DNA from: Xenophilus sp. L33
Lineage (GTDB): Bacteria > Pseudomonadota > Gammaproteobacteria > Burkholderiales > Burkholderiaceae_C
DNA: 64,000 nucleotides
Assembly (NCBI RefSeq): GCF_009765735.1
Contig: NZ_LMUW01000007.1
Span: 34,035 to 98,034 of the forward strand
Reading direction: 5' to 3'
The position numbers and the translations under genes are program-made. Below the pieces are notes generated by a model. The model worked only from the letters and a program-made list of their open reading frames with translations, was not told where the DNA came from and made no database searches. Positions 33,035 to 43,525 of the stretch are shown here, one piece after another; position 1 is the stretch's first letter; each line of letters starts with the position of its first letter.

Positions 33035-34291
33035 ATGTCATCTGAGCACACTAAGCTTCCCTTGTCTCGCCGGATCGGTCGGGGAGGCCTGCGATTGTTG
33101 AGGCCGTTTGCGTTGCCTTTTCTCCATCGCTTCCAGATGCGAGTTCAGTCGGCGATCGATCAGTCGTCTGTTCCGCATCGTTTGCAGGCGATCGAGCAGG
33201 CACAACTGTCTGGGGCGCGCGAGTGCGCGCAGTTGGTTCGCAAGCTCGACGGATTGAATCTGGTGATCGATAGACTGCAGGTTGGGGTCGATGCCATGCG
33301 GCTCGACTTGCCTGAATTTTCACAGGGCCAGAAGGAGAGAGTGGAGAGCCTGCAATTGGCCGTTCAGAAGCTCCAGAGCGGTGTCGATGCGTTGCAACTC
33401 GATTTGTCCGAGTCGGGCGCGGCGCTTCGACAAGTGGTCAATTCCACCGCCGAGGCAAGCAAACACCTGCTCGTGCGCACCGACACCCTTATCCGGCGCT
33501 CCGCGCTTACCCTGGGCCAGGATGCCCTGCTGCACACGCCTGCCGGATTCCTGCTGGTTCCTACCGAAGACAGGACGCTGCTGTCGGCGGTCTGGGAGTC
33601 CGGGGGAAGGCTGGAGCCGGGCACGGTGCAAGTGATGACTGCGCTCCTGTCCAAAGGCGACTACGTCATCGATATTGGCGCGCATATCGGGTTGACCGTG
33701 CTGCCGTCAGCGCGCAAGGTGGGTCCCACCGGGCGGGTTCTGGCTCTGGAGCCGCTCACACGTGCTGCAGGCCTGCTCAGGCAAAGCATTGCGCTGAACT
33801 TCTTGACCGATTGGGTTGAACTGCACCAGTGCGCGGCGGGTGACTTCGAGGGCGACGCCGCCATACACGTCACTTCCATCATGGGGGAATCGTCTCTGCT
33901 TGCCGTGCCTGGTTCTCGGGCGAGTGAGGAGGTCAGTGTCCGCACGGTGGATTCACTGGTGCCGGCGGGTCAAGCGGTCCGGTTGGTGAAGATTGACGCC
34001 GAAGGCTTCGAGCCCCAGGTCTGGCGCGGAATGCGCCGCGTGGTAGACGAGAATCCCGATTTGGTGGTCGTCGTCGAATTTGGTCCGGCCCATCTCCGCC
34101 GCGCCGCCATCGCTATCGAGGACTGGCTGAAAGCGTTCACTGATCTCGGCTTCACATCCATGGAGATCGACGAGATGTCGGGCGTCATCCGACCGCTGCG
34201 CCCTGTGCCCCTGCTGGCCGAGGTCGGTTCCATCAACCTCCTTATGCTTCGGCAGCCTCTTGCGAGCCTGCCGGCACTTGAGTTCGAATGA
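33035..34291 (+). CDS. FkbM-type methyltransferase with N-terminal repeat-containing coiled coil
   Basis: The protein (418 aa from the ATG at 33035) has two parts. Residues about 40-145 form a long amphipathic/coiled-coil region that contains an internal repeat: RLQVGVDAMRLDLPE (80-94) and KLQSGVDALQLDLSE (112-126). Residues about 160-410 are an FkbM-type SAM-dependent methyltransferase with VIDIGAHIG (211-219), ALEP and KIDAEGFEPQVWRG. It would methylate a sugar hydroxyl on the polysaccharide or a precursor. It heads a five-gene run joined by 4-nt overlaps. Use as a chain-length or capping enzyme is an inference. Confidence 0.82.
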   Translation: MSSEHTKLPLSRRIGRGGLRLLRPFALPFLHRFQMRVQSAIDQSSVPHRLQAIEQAQLSGARECAQLVRKLDGLNLVIDRLQVGVDAMRLDLPEFSQGQKERVESLQLAVQKLQSGVDALQLDLSESGAALRQVVNSTAEASKHLLVRTDTLIRRSALTLGQDALLHTPAGFLLVPTEDRTLLSAVWESGGRLEPGTVQVMTALLSKGDYVIDIGAHIGLTVLPSARKVGPTGRVLALEPLTRAAGLLRQSIALNFLTDWVELHQCAAGDFEGDAAIHVTSIMGESSLLAVPGSRASEEVSVRTVDSLVPAGQAVRLVKIDAEGFEPQVWRGMRRVVDENPDLVVVVEFGPAHLRRAAIAIEDWLKAFTDLGFTSMEIDEMSGVIRPLRPVPLLAEVGSINLLMLRQPLASLPALEFE

Positions 34292-34944
34292 TGTCCGATT
34301 CGCCCAGACGTTTGGTGATCGTTGGCGCAGGCGGCCATGCGGCGGTCGTGATCGAGGCCGTCCGGGCGATGGGCCTTTGGGACATCGTCGGTCTGCTGGA
34401 TCCGGCGCCGCCCGCGCAGAGCGTCCTTGGGGTTCCGGTCCTCGGCGGCGACGATCAGATGTCGAAGATGCTGGCGGCCGGCGTCGCGAACGCAGTCATT
34501 GCGATCGGAAGCAATGTGCTCCGGGAGCGACTCGGGCGAGTCGCGTTCGGCCTCGGATTTGCGCTTCCACCTGTCATTCACCCGAGCGCGCTGGTCTCAC
34601 CCAGCGCGCGCATCGGCAACGGTGCGGTGGTCATGGCGCGCGCGGTCGTCGGTACTCGAGTCGTGGTTTCCGACTTCGCGATCGTCAATACCGGCGCCGT
34701 GCTCGACCACGACAACGTGGTCGGCACCGCGGCGCACGTGGCGCCGGGCTGCGCGCTCGCTGGATGCGTTCGGATCGGCGACCGCACGCTGGTCGGTGTC
34801 GGGTCGTCGATCAGGCCCGACAGCGTGATCGGTGCCGACGCCGTTATCGGAGCCGGCTCGGTAGTGGTCGCCGACGTGGCAGACCGCGCTACCGTGGTCG
34901 GAGCGCCGGCGCGGATGCTCAGAACAAAGGGAGAGCGGACTTGA
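34288..34944 (+). CDS. NeuD/PglD/PerB-like sugar N-acetyltransferase
   Basis: The 218-aa protein has the two-domain design of this group: an N-terminal Rossmann-like UDP/GDP-sugar pocket (RRLVIVGAGGHAAVVIEAV, 7-25) and a C-terminal left-handed beta-helix (HPSALVSPSARIGNG, GVGSSIRPDSVIG, VVGAPARML). The family catalytic His is present in NTGAVLDHDN (His141). Given the gmd and perosamine-synthase-like genes nearby, GDP-perosamine is the most likely acceptor, giving GDP-N-acetylperosamine. It overlaps the methyltransferase stop by 4 nt; an adjacent ATG at 34291 is an alternative start. Confidence 0.8.
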   Translation: MMSDSPRRLVIVGAGGHAAVVIEAVRAMGLWDIVGLLDPAPPAQSVLGVPVLGGDDQMSKMLAAGVANAVIAIGSNVLRERLGRVAFGLGFALPPVIHPSALVSPSARIGNGAVVMARAVVGTRVVVSDFAIVNTGAVLDHDNVVGTAAHVAPGCALAGCVRIGDRTLVGVGSSIRPDSVIGADAVIGAGSVVVADVADRATVVGAPARMLRTKGERT

Positions 34945-35978
34945 AGGTTGGCATCATTTCAACGGCAGTGCCGTTGATCAACGGCGGAGGCCGATTCATC
35001 GTCGATTGGCTTCACGAAAAGCTGTTGGAGCGCGGGCACCAGTCCGAGATCGTCTACATCCCCTACACCGACGAACTCGACCATATCCTTCCGCAGATGA
35101 CCGCGATCCGGATGATGAAGCTCGACGACTATTTCGATCGCGTCATCACCATCCGGCCGCCTGCGCATGTCGTGCAGCACCCGCGCAAGGTCGTCTGGTT
35201 TATCCACCACATCCGGATGTTCTACGACCTGTGGCAGACACAGTACTGCAACGTACCCGACAATCCGGCGGGTCGCGCCCAGAGAACCGCCGTCATGAAT
35301 GCCGACAACGTGGCTCTGGACGAAGCGCACGCGGTCTTCACTAATTCGCGCGTGGTCGGTGAGCGGTTGCGCCACTTCAACAAGGTCGAGAGTCAGGTGC
35401 TCTATCCCCCAATTCTGCGGCCTGAACTTTTTGAAGCTGGCGAATATGGCGATGAGATCGTGAGCGTTTGCCGCATGGAACACCACAAGCGCCAGCACCT
35501 GATGGTGCAGGCCCTCGCTCATACCCGGACTCCTGTCCGGCTGAGAATCTGCGGCACGTCGATGAGCGCGGCGTACATCGCCGAACTGCAGGAGACTGCG
35601 CGAACGCTCGGCGTGGCGGATCGCGTGGCGATGGAGGTCCGCTGGATCACCGAGGAAGAAAAGGCCGATCGGCTCAGAAACGCGCTGGCGTCCGCGTACC
35701 TGCCGTACGACGAAGACAGCTATGGCTATCCGACGATCGAGGCGGCGCACGCACAGCGTTGCACGCTCACTGTCAGCGATTCGGGTGGCGTGCCGGAGTT
35801 TGTCACCGACGGCGTGACCGGCCTGGTGACCGATCCCACGCCCGAAGCGGTGGCCGCTGGTTTCGACCGTCTCTATTCGGATCGTGATTTCGCTCAGCGC
35901 ATGGGCCGCGCCGCCAATGCACGGATCTTCGAGCTTGGCATCGATTGGGATACCGTGATCTCGAGACTGCTGTCATGA
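34941..35978 (+). CDS. GT-B (GT4-like) glycosyltransferase
   Basis: The start is a TTG at 34941 that overlaps the preceding stop (TTGA); it puts KVGIISTAVPLINGGGRFI at the N-terminus, where the GT-B family expects it. The 345-aa protein shows SVCRMEHHKRQHLMVQAL and YLPYDEDSYGYPTIEAAHA, equivalent to the EX7E region. It probably adds a sugar to the growing chain at the cytoplasmic face. The protein encoded next is a clear paralogue with the same layout, suggesting a tandem duplication. Confidence 0.85.
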   Translation: MKVGIISTAVPLINGGGRFIVDWLHEKLLERGHQSEIVYIPYTDELDHILPQMTAIRMMKLDDYFDRVITIRPPAHVVQHPRKVVWFIHHIRMFYDLWQTQYCNVPDNPAGRAQRTAVMNADNVALDEAHAVFTNSRVVGERLRHFNKVESQVLYPPILRPELFEAGEYGDEIVSVCRMEHHKRQHLMVQALAHTRTPVRLRICGTSMSAAYIAELQETARTLGVADRVAMEVRWITEEEKADRLRNALASAYLPYDEDSYGYPTIEAAHAQRCTLTVSDSGGVPEFVTDGVTGLVTDPTPEAVAAGFDRLYSDRDFAQRMGRAANARIFELGIDWDTVISRLLS

Positions 35979-37009
35979 AGGTACTCGTTCTCAGCACGAT
36001 GGTGCCTTTCGTCCACGGCGGGGCCGAGGAGCTCTTCGTGCACCTGGTACGCAATCTCAAGGCCAAGGGAATCGACGCCGAGGGCTTCCGCATCCCTTTC
36101 ACATGGAATCCGGCCGAACGTCTGATCGACGAGATGCTGATCGCGCGGCAATTGCGGCTCTACAACATCGACCGAGTCATCGCCCTGAAGTTCCCTGCTT
36201 ATCTCGTGCCGTGGAACGACAAAGTGCTGTGGCTACTCCACCAGTATCGCCAGGCTTACGACCTTCTCGATGTGGGGCAAAGCAACATTCCAGACGACGC
36301 CCGGGGCGCTCAGATCATCCAGGCTATACGCACCGCGGACAACGCCGCCTTCGCCGAGTCCAAGCGCATCTTCGTCAACGCGCCGACCACCGCGAACCGC
36401 CTGATGCACTACAACGCTTTCGCTAGCGAGGTGCTGCGGCCGCCGCTGAACGATCCCGAGTTGTTCGGCGGCGGAGAAAGCGAAGGCTATGTGTTGGCGA
36501 CGGGCCGGGTGAATGCCGGCAAGCGGCAGCACCTGTTGATCGAGGCGCTTCGCTTCGCGCCGGGCGCCCGTTTGGTGATCGCCGGTCCACCCGATACGCC
36601 AGACGATGCGCAAAGGCTGCGGCGGATCGCCGAGGAGGCAGGGGTCGGCGATCGGGTGCAACTGCATCTTCGCTTCCTCATGCGAGAGGAACTCGCTGAC
36701 TTGGTGAACCGCGCACTTGCGGTCGCTTATCTGCCTTTCGATGAGGATTCTCTCGGGTACTGCACGATGGAAGCGTTCCAGGCGGCCAAGGCGGTGATCA
36801 CCACCAATGATTCGGGTGGCGTGCTGGACATCGTGCAGCACCAGCGCAATGGCTGGGTGAGCGCGCCCGCGCCCGAAGCGCTGGGCGAGGCGTTGGCCGC
36901 GATGCATGCCGATGCCGCCCGCGCGGCACGCTGGGGAGGCGAGGGGCGTGCGGCCATGGATGCCCATCATTTGAACTGGTCGGCGACGATCGAAAGGCTG
37001 GTCGCATGA
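35975..37009 (+). CDS. GT-B (GT4-like) glycosyltransferase, paralogue of the preceding gene
   Basis: The 344-aa protein aligns along its length with the 34941 product: MKVLVLSTMVPFVHGGAEEL, a DRVIALKFPAY/PWNDKVLWLLHQYRQ block, the NIPDDARGAQ segment, VLATGRVNAGKRQHLLIEAL, and LPFDEDSLGYCTMEAFQAAK (the EX7E-type region). The start overlaps the previous stop by 4 nt. It is expected to add one residue of the repeat; donor and linkage are unknown. Confidence 0.85.
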   Translation: MKVLVLSTMVPFVHGGAEELFVHLVRNLKAKGIDAEGFRIPFTWNPAERLIDEMLIARQLRLYNIDRVIALKFPAYLVPWNDKVLWLLHQYRQAYDLLDVGQSNIPDDARGAQIIQAIRTADNAAFAESKRIFVNAPTTANRLMHYNAFASEVLRPPLNDPELFGGGESEGYVLATGRVNAGKRQHLLIEALRFAPGARLVIAGPPDTPDDAQRLRRIAEEAGVGDRVQLHLRFLMREELADLVNRALAVAYLPFDEDSLGYCTMEAFQAAKAVITTNDSGGVLDIVQHQRNGWVSAPAPEALGEALAAMHADAARAARWGGEGRAAMDAHHLNWSATIERLVA

Positions 37010-38316
37010 CCGGCCTGAAGATCGCGTGCCTTACGCCGTGGACCGAGAAGTCGGCCATCGCCGGATCGGCTGCTCTGGTCGTTGCCGAACTGGAACGACG
37101 CGGTCACGAAGTGACCGTGTTCCGCATCGAGCAGGGCGATGCCCTGGCCTTGCCATCGCTTCCCGCCACGCGTCAGGTGCAGTTGCTGGATGCCTGGTCG
37201 TCGAACGACGTGCGTGACGTGTTCGAGGTTCGACTGGCGCACATCGGTGACAACCTCGGCTTTCATGCCGGCCTGGTTCGTCGGCTGCGCGACCTGGCGG
37301 CGGTGGGTATCTTTCACGACGCCTACCTTGCCGATCTGGCCTATTGCTGGGCCGAGGGCGACGAGCGGATTTTGCGCGAGATGGTGTCGCAGACCTACGC
37401 CGATGGCAATCGCGCGTGGCCGCCGGGAACGCCTTTCATGGGTGAAAGCCAGTCCGAGGTCATGGCGCATCGGCCGATGCTGGAGTGGCTTGCGCGGCAT
37501 GCGGTCGGCGCTGTGGCACATGCCGAGCACTACGCGGATCGCTTGCGGTCGTCTTGCAAGGGACCTGTGGCTGTGATCCCGCTGGCCTTCGAGTACCACG
37601 GATTGCCCGATCCTCCCCCGCCTTCGCGTCGGATCATGGTGGCCACTGTGGGGCATGCCAACGCGAACAAGCGAATCGACCAGCTCATCCTCGGGATCGC
37701 GGCATCGCCGACACTGCGTTCGACCTGCAGGATCAAGATCATCGGCGATTCATCCGACGCCGAACGTCGCCGCCTGACCTGGATGTCCGAGTGCCTCGGC
37801 ATCGTCGCGCCACTTTTCACGGGCTGGGTGTCCGAGGACGAGTTGCGTTGGCAACTGCGCGACGTCGACGTCATTTCATGCCTGAGAAATCCCGTGCTCG
37901 AGGGGGCGTCGGCTTCGCTCATTCTGGCGATGGCATCGCGGCGGCCCACTCTGGTCTCCGACCACGGTTGCTACGGCGAGCAGCCCGACGACACGGTACT
38001 CAAATGCGCGCCTGGTCGGGAGGCCGTCGATGTCATGCGGCATCTCGAGCGATTCGTTCGAAATCCGCAGCCGTACCGCGAGATGGGGGCCAGGGCCGCC
38101 GCCTTTGCGGTGCGGCAGCATTCCGCTCAGCACTATGTGGAACGGCTGCAGCCGCTGCTCGAGGAGGTGGTGGCGTCGCGGCCCTGCGAGCAGGCCGAAC
38201 GGCGTCTGAGCGAGGCGCTGGGGGGCTTCGGTGTGGCTGAAGACGACAGCGCCACGACGAGGGCGCTGGATGTCCTGCATGAATTGTTGAAGGGACGCGC
38301 TGCAGCAGCCGCGTGA
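37006..38316 (+). CDS. GT-B fold glycosyltransferase
   Basis: This 436-aa protein has a GT-B layout: KIACLTPWTEKSAIAGSA at the N-terminus, an acceptor-side domain to about residue 200, then VATVGHANANKRIDQLI, KIIGDSSDAER and a C-terminal segment EGASASLILAMASRRPTLVSD, which holds the acidic and SLILA elements of the donor site. It has an extended helical tail (about 370-436). The start overlaps the preceding stop by 4 nt, and a hairpin follows the gene, so it is likely the last cistron of the 33035 operon. Confidence 0.82.
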   Translation: MTGLKIACLTPWTEKSAIAGSAALVVAELERRGHEVTVFRIEQGDALALPSLPATRQVQLLDAWSSNDVRDVFEVRLAHIGDNLGFHAGLVRRLRDLAAVGIFHDAYLADLAYCWAEGDERILREMVSQTYADGNRAWPPGTPFMGESQSEVMAHRPMLEWLARHAVGAVAHAEHYADRLRSSCKGPVAVIPLAFEYHGLPDPPPPSRRIMVATVGHANANKRIDQLILGIAASPTLRSTCRIKIIGDSSDAERRRLTWMSECLGIVAPLFTGWVSEDELRWQLRDVDVISCLRNPVLEGASASLILAMASRRPTLVSDHGCYGEQPDDTVLKCAPGREAVDVMRHLERFVRNPQPYREMGARAAAFAVRQHSAQHYVERLQPLLEEVVASRPCEQAERRLSEALGGFGVAEDDSATTRALDVLHELLKGRAAAAA

Positions 38317-38325
38317 TCGCGCCGG

Positions 38326-38354
38326 GACGACGGCGCTGTTACCGCGCTGTCATC
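38326..38354. terminator. hairpin between convergent genes
   Basis: The arms GACGGCGC (38329-38336) and GCGCTGTC (38344-38351) pair with one G-T wobble around a 7-nt loop, and three further base positions extend the stem with one mismatch. It lies in the 48-nt gap between two convergent genes, so it may serve both. There is no clear T-tract. Confidence 0.45.
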
Positions 38355-38364
38355 CGGTTCGGCG

Positions 38365-39468
38365 TTAGAGGGTGAGGGCCTGCGTGAGGGCAGTCGCTAC
38401 TCGCTCGACATCCTCAGCGCTCATGAATTGGTGGGTCGGAAGATTCATGCCACGCTGAGCCCACGAGTCGGCCACGGGATAGGCCTTGTCTTCCTTGTAT
38501 GGCGGCAGGACATGCATCGGATAGAAGACCGGCCGCGTCTCGATGCCGAGTTCGTCCAAAGCGCGCATTACCGAGTCGCGCCGCTCTTCGCCGCCATCCC
38601 GCAGGAACACCGTGTACATCCAATAGACATGGCGCATGCCCGATTGCTCTTCAGGCAACACGAGTGCATCCGCCAGAGGCGCCAAGGCCTTGTGATAGAG
38701 CTTCGCTAGCCGTTGCCGGTCCTCGAGGGCCGCATCGATAGTCTCCATCTGGGCGAGCCCGATGGCGGCCTGGATGTTGGTCATCCGGTAGTTGTAGCCG
38801 ACCACCGGAAACCAGTAACGTCGCTGCGGGTCGACGCCTTGGCCGCGGAATTGGCGCAACTTAGCCGCCAACGCATCGTCATTGGTCGTGACCATGCCGC
38901 CTTCCCCAGTTGTGACGATCTTGTTGCCAAAGAAGCTGAACGTCGCACATTCGGTAAGGCTGCCTACGCGCCGGCCCGCGACTTCTGCGCCATGGGCCTC
39001 GGCGGCGTCCTCCAGCACCCAAAGCCCGTGCTTGCGCGCGATCTCGGTCAAGGGTGCCATGTCGGCCGGATGCCCGTAGAGGTGGACAGGGATGATGCCC
39101 CGCGTGCGCGGCGTGATGTGCTGTTCGAGTTGCATCGGATCGATGTTCATCGTGCCCGGACAGACATCCACGAGCACGGGAGTGGCGCCGCAGTAGCGGA
39201 CCGCATTGGCGGTCGCGATGTAGGTCACGGTCGGGATGATGACTTCGTCCCCCGCATTCAGGCCGAGAGCGACCAGCGCCAAGTGGAGTGCCGTGGTCCC
39301 GTTGTTGGCGGCGATGGCGTGTTTGACTCCACAAAACGAGGCGAATGCGGCCTCGAAGGCCCCGATGTATTTGCCGTTCGATGAGATCCAGTTGCTGTCA
39401 AGGCAATCGAGGACGTACTTGCGCTCATTGCCCTGGAGCTTGGGTTCCGCGACGGATATGCGTTTCAT
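38365..39468 (-). CDS. per: GDP-perosamine synthase-like aminotransferase
   Basis: The 367-aa DegT/DnrJ aminotransferase shows the pattern of GDP-4-keto-6-deoxymannose 4-aminotransferases (Per/RfbE): SVAEPKLQGNERKYVLDCL, WISSNGKYI, NNGTTALHLAL, LEDAAEAHGA with Asp154, and FSFFGNKIVTTGEGGM with Lys183. Per converts the Gmd product to GDP-D-perosamine. gmd lies upstream on the same strand with a 289-nt gap. The NeuD/PerB-like acetyltransferase at 34288 would complete N-acetylperosamine. The exact sugar is inferred from neighbours and motif form. Confidence 0.85.
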   Translation of the reverse strand: MKRISVAEPKLQGNERKYVLDCLDSNWISSNGKYIGAFEAAFASFCGVKHAIAANNGTTALHLALVALGLNAGDEVIIPTVTYIATANAVRYCGATPVLVDVCPGTMNIDPMQLEQHITPRTRGIIPVHLYGHPADMAPLTEIARKHGLWVLEDAAEAHGAEVAGRRVGSLTECATFSFFGNKIVTTGEGGMVTTNDDALAAKLRQFRGQGVDPQRRYWFPVVGYNYRMTNIQAAIGLAQMETIDAALEDRQRLAKLYHKALAPLADALVLPEEQSGMRHVYWMYTVFLRDGGEERRDSVMRALDELGIETRPVFYPMHVLPPYKEDKAYPVADSWAQRGMNLPTHQFMSAEDVERVATALTQALTL

Positions 39469-39757
39469 GGTGCCTCATTTCTTATGAGCGGTCTGGTCGG
39501 CGGCAGCCGGCGAATTCCTGACGTAGTACGCCTGGAGGGTAATGATGAATGGCCGATGTGACCGACCCGTCGGCCAAGTGCTCCATCCTGGGCGGATGCG
39601 CGCCCGGGTGCAATCGGAACTTTGCATGACGATGGGGAGCCATCGTGCTCGAGCGATGAAGGCGCACGCCGCGTCGGCGTGTCGTTCGTCGCCTGAAAAA
39701 AATGAGACGCAAACGCGCTGCCCGCAATCGGATGGCCTTGCGGCAGCCATTCGCTCG
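39469..39757. other. 289-nt gap between gmd and the perosamine-synthase-like gene
   Basis: No gene is supported here; short open frames exist on both strands without family motifs. The gap is unusually long for two genes of one sugar pathway on one strand in this tightly packed locus, so a separate promoter for the aminotransferase or a lost gene is possible. Confidence 0.5.
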
Positions 39758-41049
<1,292 letters not shown>

Positions 41050-43449
41050 ATGTCATTCATTCCCCATGAGCCAGATTCACAACGAGAGTTGCTTTGCGAG
41101 GCGCCAGTCCCTGGCGTTCCCGGCGCGCCCGAGCATGTCTCTGCCGCCACACGTGCGAATCAGCTCGAAGCCGAACTGAGGACGGCGGCACGTCGCATCG
41201 GCCTGGCAGAAACAGCCCTCGGACAGGCGCGGCAGCGGGAATTGAATGCGCGCGTGATCTTCAGTGCAGAGGCAGAGCGCTTCGCCCGCACGATCGACGA
41301 TCAGCAACGCACGATCGAGAGTGCCCAGGGCCATGTCCAGGCCCTGGAAGCGGCGCTGGCGGGCCAATCCTGGCGCCCGGCACTGCGTGCTGCACGCCGC
41401 GTCGTCAGGCTGGCCTGGTGGGCTTTCACGCCCTGGCGCCTGCGGCATCGTCTGCAATTCTTGCGTGAGCAACGCCGACGCGAGGAGGCGGGCCAGGGTT
41501 TCGACCTGATGCGCGACGACCTGCTGCAGGAGGCGGCCGGGCTTCCCGTCCGCGGACGCCTCTGGCCGCTGCAGGCGCCGGAGCAGGTCACCGAGCGCTG
41601 GTCGGCGGTGCGCTTCGTCCTCGACCGTTTGCGTACGGACGCCGATCTGCGGTCGCGTTTCCCGCTGGCGCTTTCTCAGCCGCGAGAAAGCGGCTTCGCC
41701 GACTGGCTTCTGCGAGAGGGGCCCCTGGCCTCAAGGCTGTCGAGCCCCGCGCGGCAGGCGCTGGCGACGGTCCTGGACGACGATCCCGGCGCCCGCCCGC
41801 GGCAGATCTTCTTGTTCCGCGACGACATCCGGGCCGGCATGCCGCTCGGACTGACGCCGCCCGGCCAGTGGCAACTCTTCCAGTGGTTCATGCATCACGG
41901 CCGCCACGAGCATTCGTTGCGTGTCGAGGAAATCCTGTGGCTGCTCATGAAGGCGGCCGAGCGGCCGGCACTCGAAGTGCTGCGGGCCTATCGCTTCACG
42001 CCCGCCTGGCAGCAGCGGCATCCCGACGGCCTGACCGTGTTCGGACGCGACGCATTCGCGCAATGGCTCGCGGGCAGCTATCGGCTGAAGGCCACGGATT
42101 GGCTTCACGCGCCGTCGTGGCCGGAGGACCTGTCCCCGGCGCAGCAACTGCGCCAGGCCTACGCCCGACGTTCGTTCTGGCGCGCGCTGCATCCCGACGC
42201 GATGGTCGACCGCTCGTCGGCCGCGGCCTTCGTCGAATGGCTGCGCCACGAGGCGCCGGCCCTGACTGACGATGTCCGGGCCTGGTGCCGGGCACTGGAC
42301 GTGCCGCAGGTGGCGGCGGAACTGGCCGCCGGTGGCATCAACGTGCTGGGCCACTTCTGCTCGCCTTCGGGTGTGCGGGTCTCGGCCGAGTCGCTGGTCG
42401 AAGGCTTGCGGCAGGCGCAGGTCGCCACTTCCGTGCGCGACCTGCGCACGGACGTCCAGGACGAGCCGCATCACGTCGACTTCGACGGCCTGGAAGAGTT
42501 CGACGTCACGCTGATCCACACGCAGCCGGAGCCCTTCTTTCCGATCGCTTACGAGCGCTGCGACCTGGCGCCGCGTTCGCCCAAGCCCTACCGGATTGCC
42601 TACTGGTATTGGGAATTCGACACTGTGCCGCGGTCCTGGCTGGAACGGGCCGCGGGCGTGGACGAGGTCTGGGCCGCGACCGAGTTCGTCGCTCAGGGCC
42701 TGCGTGTGCGCTTGCCGGTGCCGGTGCGCACCTTGTTTCCCGGCGTTCGCCTCGGCGACTTCGAGCGGCGAGACAAGCGGCACTTCGGCATCGAGGAAGG
42801 CACCTTCGTCTTCCTCTTCAGCTTCCACATGAACAGCGTCATGGAGAGGAAGAATCCGCTCGGCCTCATCCGGGCCTTCCGCCGGGCGTTCCGGCCCGAG
42901 GAGCCGGTGACGCTGGTCGTGAAGACCATGTTCGGCCACCACCGGCCGGCGGAACTGCAGCAGCTGCGCGATGCCGCGGCAGGCGCACGGATCCAGGTGA
43001 TCGACGAGACCTATTCCGCGCAGGAAGTTCTGGCGCTGACCGCTGCCTGCGATGCCTACGTGTCGCTGCACCGCAGCGAGGGCCTGGGCTTGACGATGGC
43101 CGAGGCCATGCTGCTGGGCAAGCCCGTGGTCGCGACCGGCTATTCCGGCAACGTCGACTTCATGGACGAAACGAACAGCGTGCTCGTGCCGTACGAGCTG
43201 GTCGAACTGGGGGTGGCGATGCCGCCCTACGACGCCGACTACAACTGGGCCGAACCTTCTGTCGACCACGCGGCCGCTGCCATGCGGCGCATGGTCGACG
43301 AACCTGACTGGGCCCGCGAACTCGGCGCCCGTGCCAAGGCCAGTGCAGAGGCACGGCTGTCGGTCGAGGCCGCCGGCCGGCGCGTTGCCGCACGCCTGGC
43401 AGAGATCCGCAACCTGCGGGCACAGGAGGGTCCGAGGCCGGACGCGTGA
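41050..43449 (+). CDS. large glycosyltransferase: N-terminal coiled coil, unknown middle domain, C-terminal GT4
   Basis: The 799-aa protein has an N-terminal helical/coiled-coil stretch (about 30-110), then a Trp/Arg-rich segment with WWAFTPWRLRHRLQFLRE (about 124-141). A middle helical region of unknown type (about 150-410) follows, and the C-terminal half is a GT4 domain. The GT4 part shows INVLGHFCSPSGVRVSAES, AYWYWEFDTVPRSW, FSFHMNSVMERKNPLG and the EX7E motif in LHRSEGLGLTMAEAML. The product at 48015 is a paralogue with the same order. The N-terminal part may tether the enzyme to the membrane or to its partners. Confidence 0.82.
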   Translation: MSFIPHEPDSQRELLCEAPVPGVPGAPEHVSAATRANQLEAELRTAARRIGLAETALGQARQRELNARVIFSAEAERFARTIDDQQRTIESAQGHVQALEAALAGQSWRPALRAARRVVRLAWWAFTPWRLRHRLQFLREQRRREEAGQGFDLMRDDLLQEAAGLPVRGRLWPLQAPEQVTERWSAVRFVLDRLRTDADLRSRFPLALSQPRESGFADWLLREGPLASRLSSPARQALATVLDDDPGARPRQIFLFRDDIRAGMPLGLTPPGQWQLFQWFMHHGRHEHSLRVEEILWLLMKAAERPALEVLRAYRFTPAWQQRHPDGLTVFGRDAFAQWLAGSYRLKATDWLHAPSWPEDLSPAQQLRQAYARRSFWRALHPDAMVDRSSAAAFVEWLRHEAPALTDDVRAWCRALDVPQVAAELAAGGINVLGHFCSPSGVRVSAESLVEGLRQAQVATSVRDLRTDVQDEPHHVDFDGLEEFDVTLIHTQPEPFFPIAYERCDLAPRSPKPYRIAYWYWEFDTVPRSWLERAAGVDEVWAATEFVAQGLRVRLPVPVRTLFPGVRLGDFERRDKRHFGIEEGTFVFLFSFHMNSVMERKNPLGLIRAFRRAFRPEEPVTLVVKTMFGHHRPAELQQLRDAAAGARIQVIDETYSAQEVLALTAACDAYVSLHRSEGLGLTMAEAMLLGKPVVATGYSGNVDFMDETNSVLVPYELVELGVAMPPYDADYNWAEPSVDHAAAAMRRMVDEPDWARELGARAKASAEARLSVEAAGRRVAARLAEIRNLRAQEGPRPDA

Positions 43450-43525
43450 GGCCCGGTCGGCGCTGGCTCGCCGTCCCGTCGCTCGCTGCGCCCGACGCAG
43501 GTCCCCCATCCCAGAACAAGAATCG

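Noticed and set aside
32536..33045. Several 80-130-codon open frames on both strands in the geneless stretch
   Set aside because: None has a recognisable domain, ribosome binding site or neighbour-like composition, and they overlap one another and the methyltransferase start.
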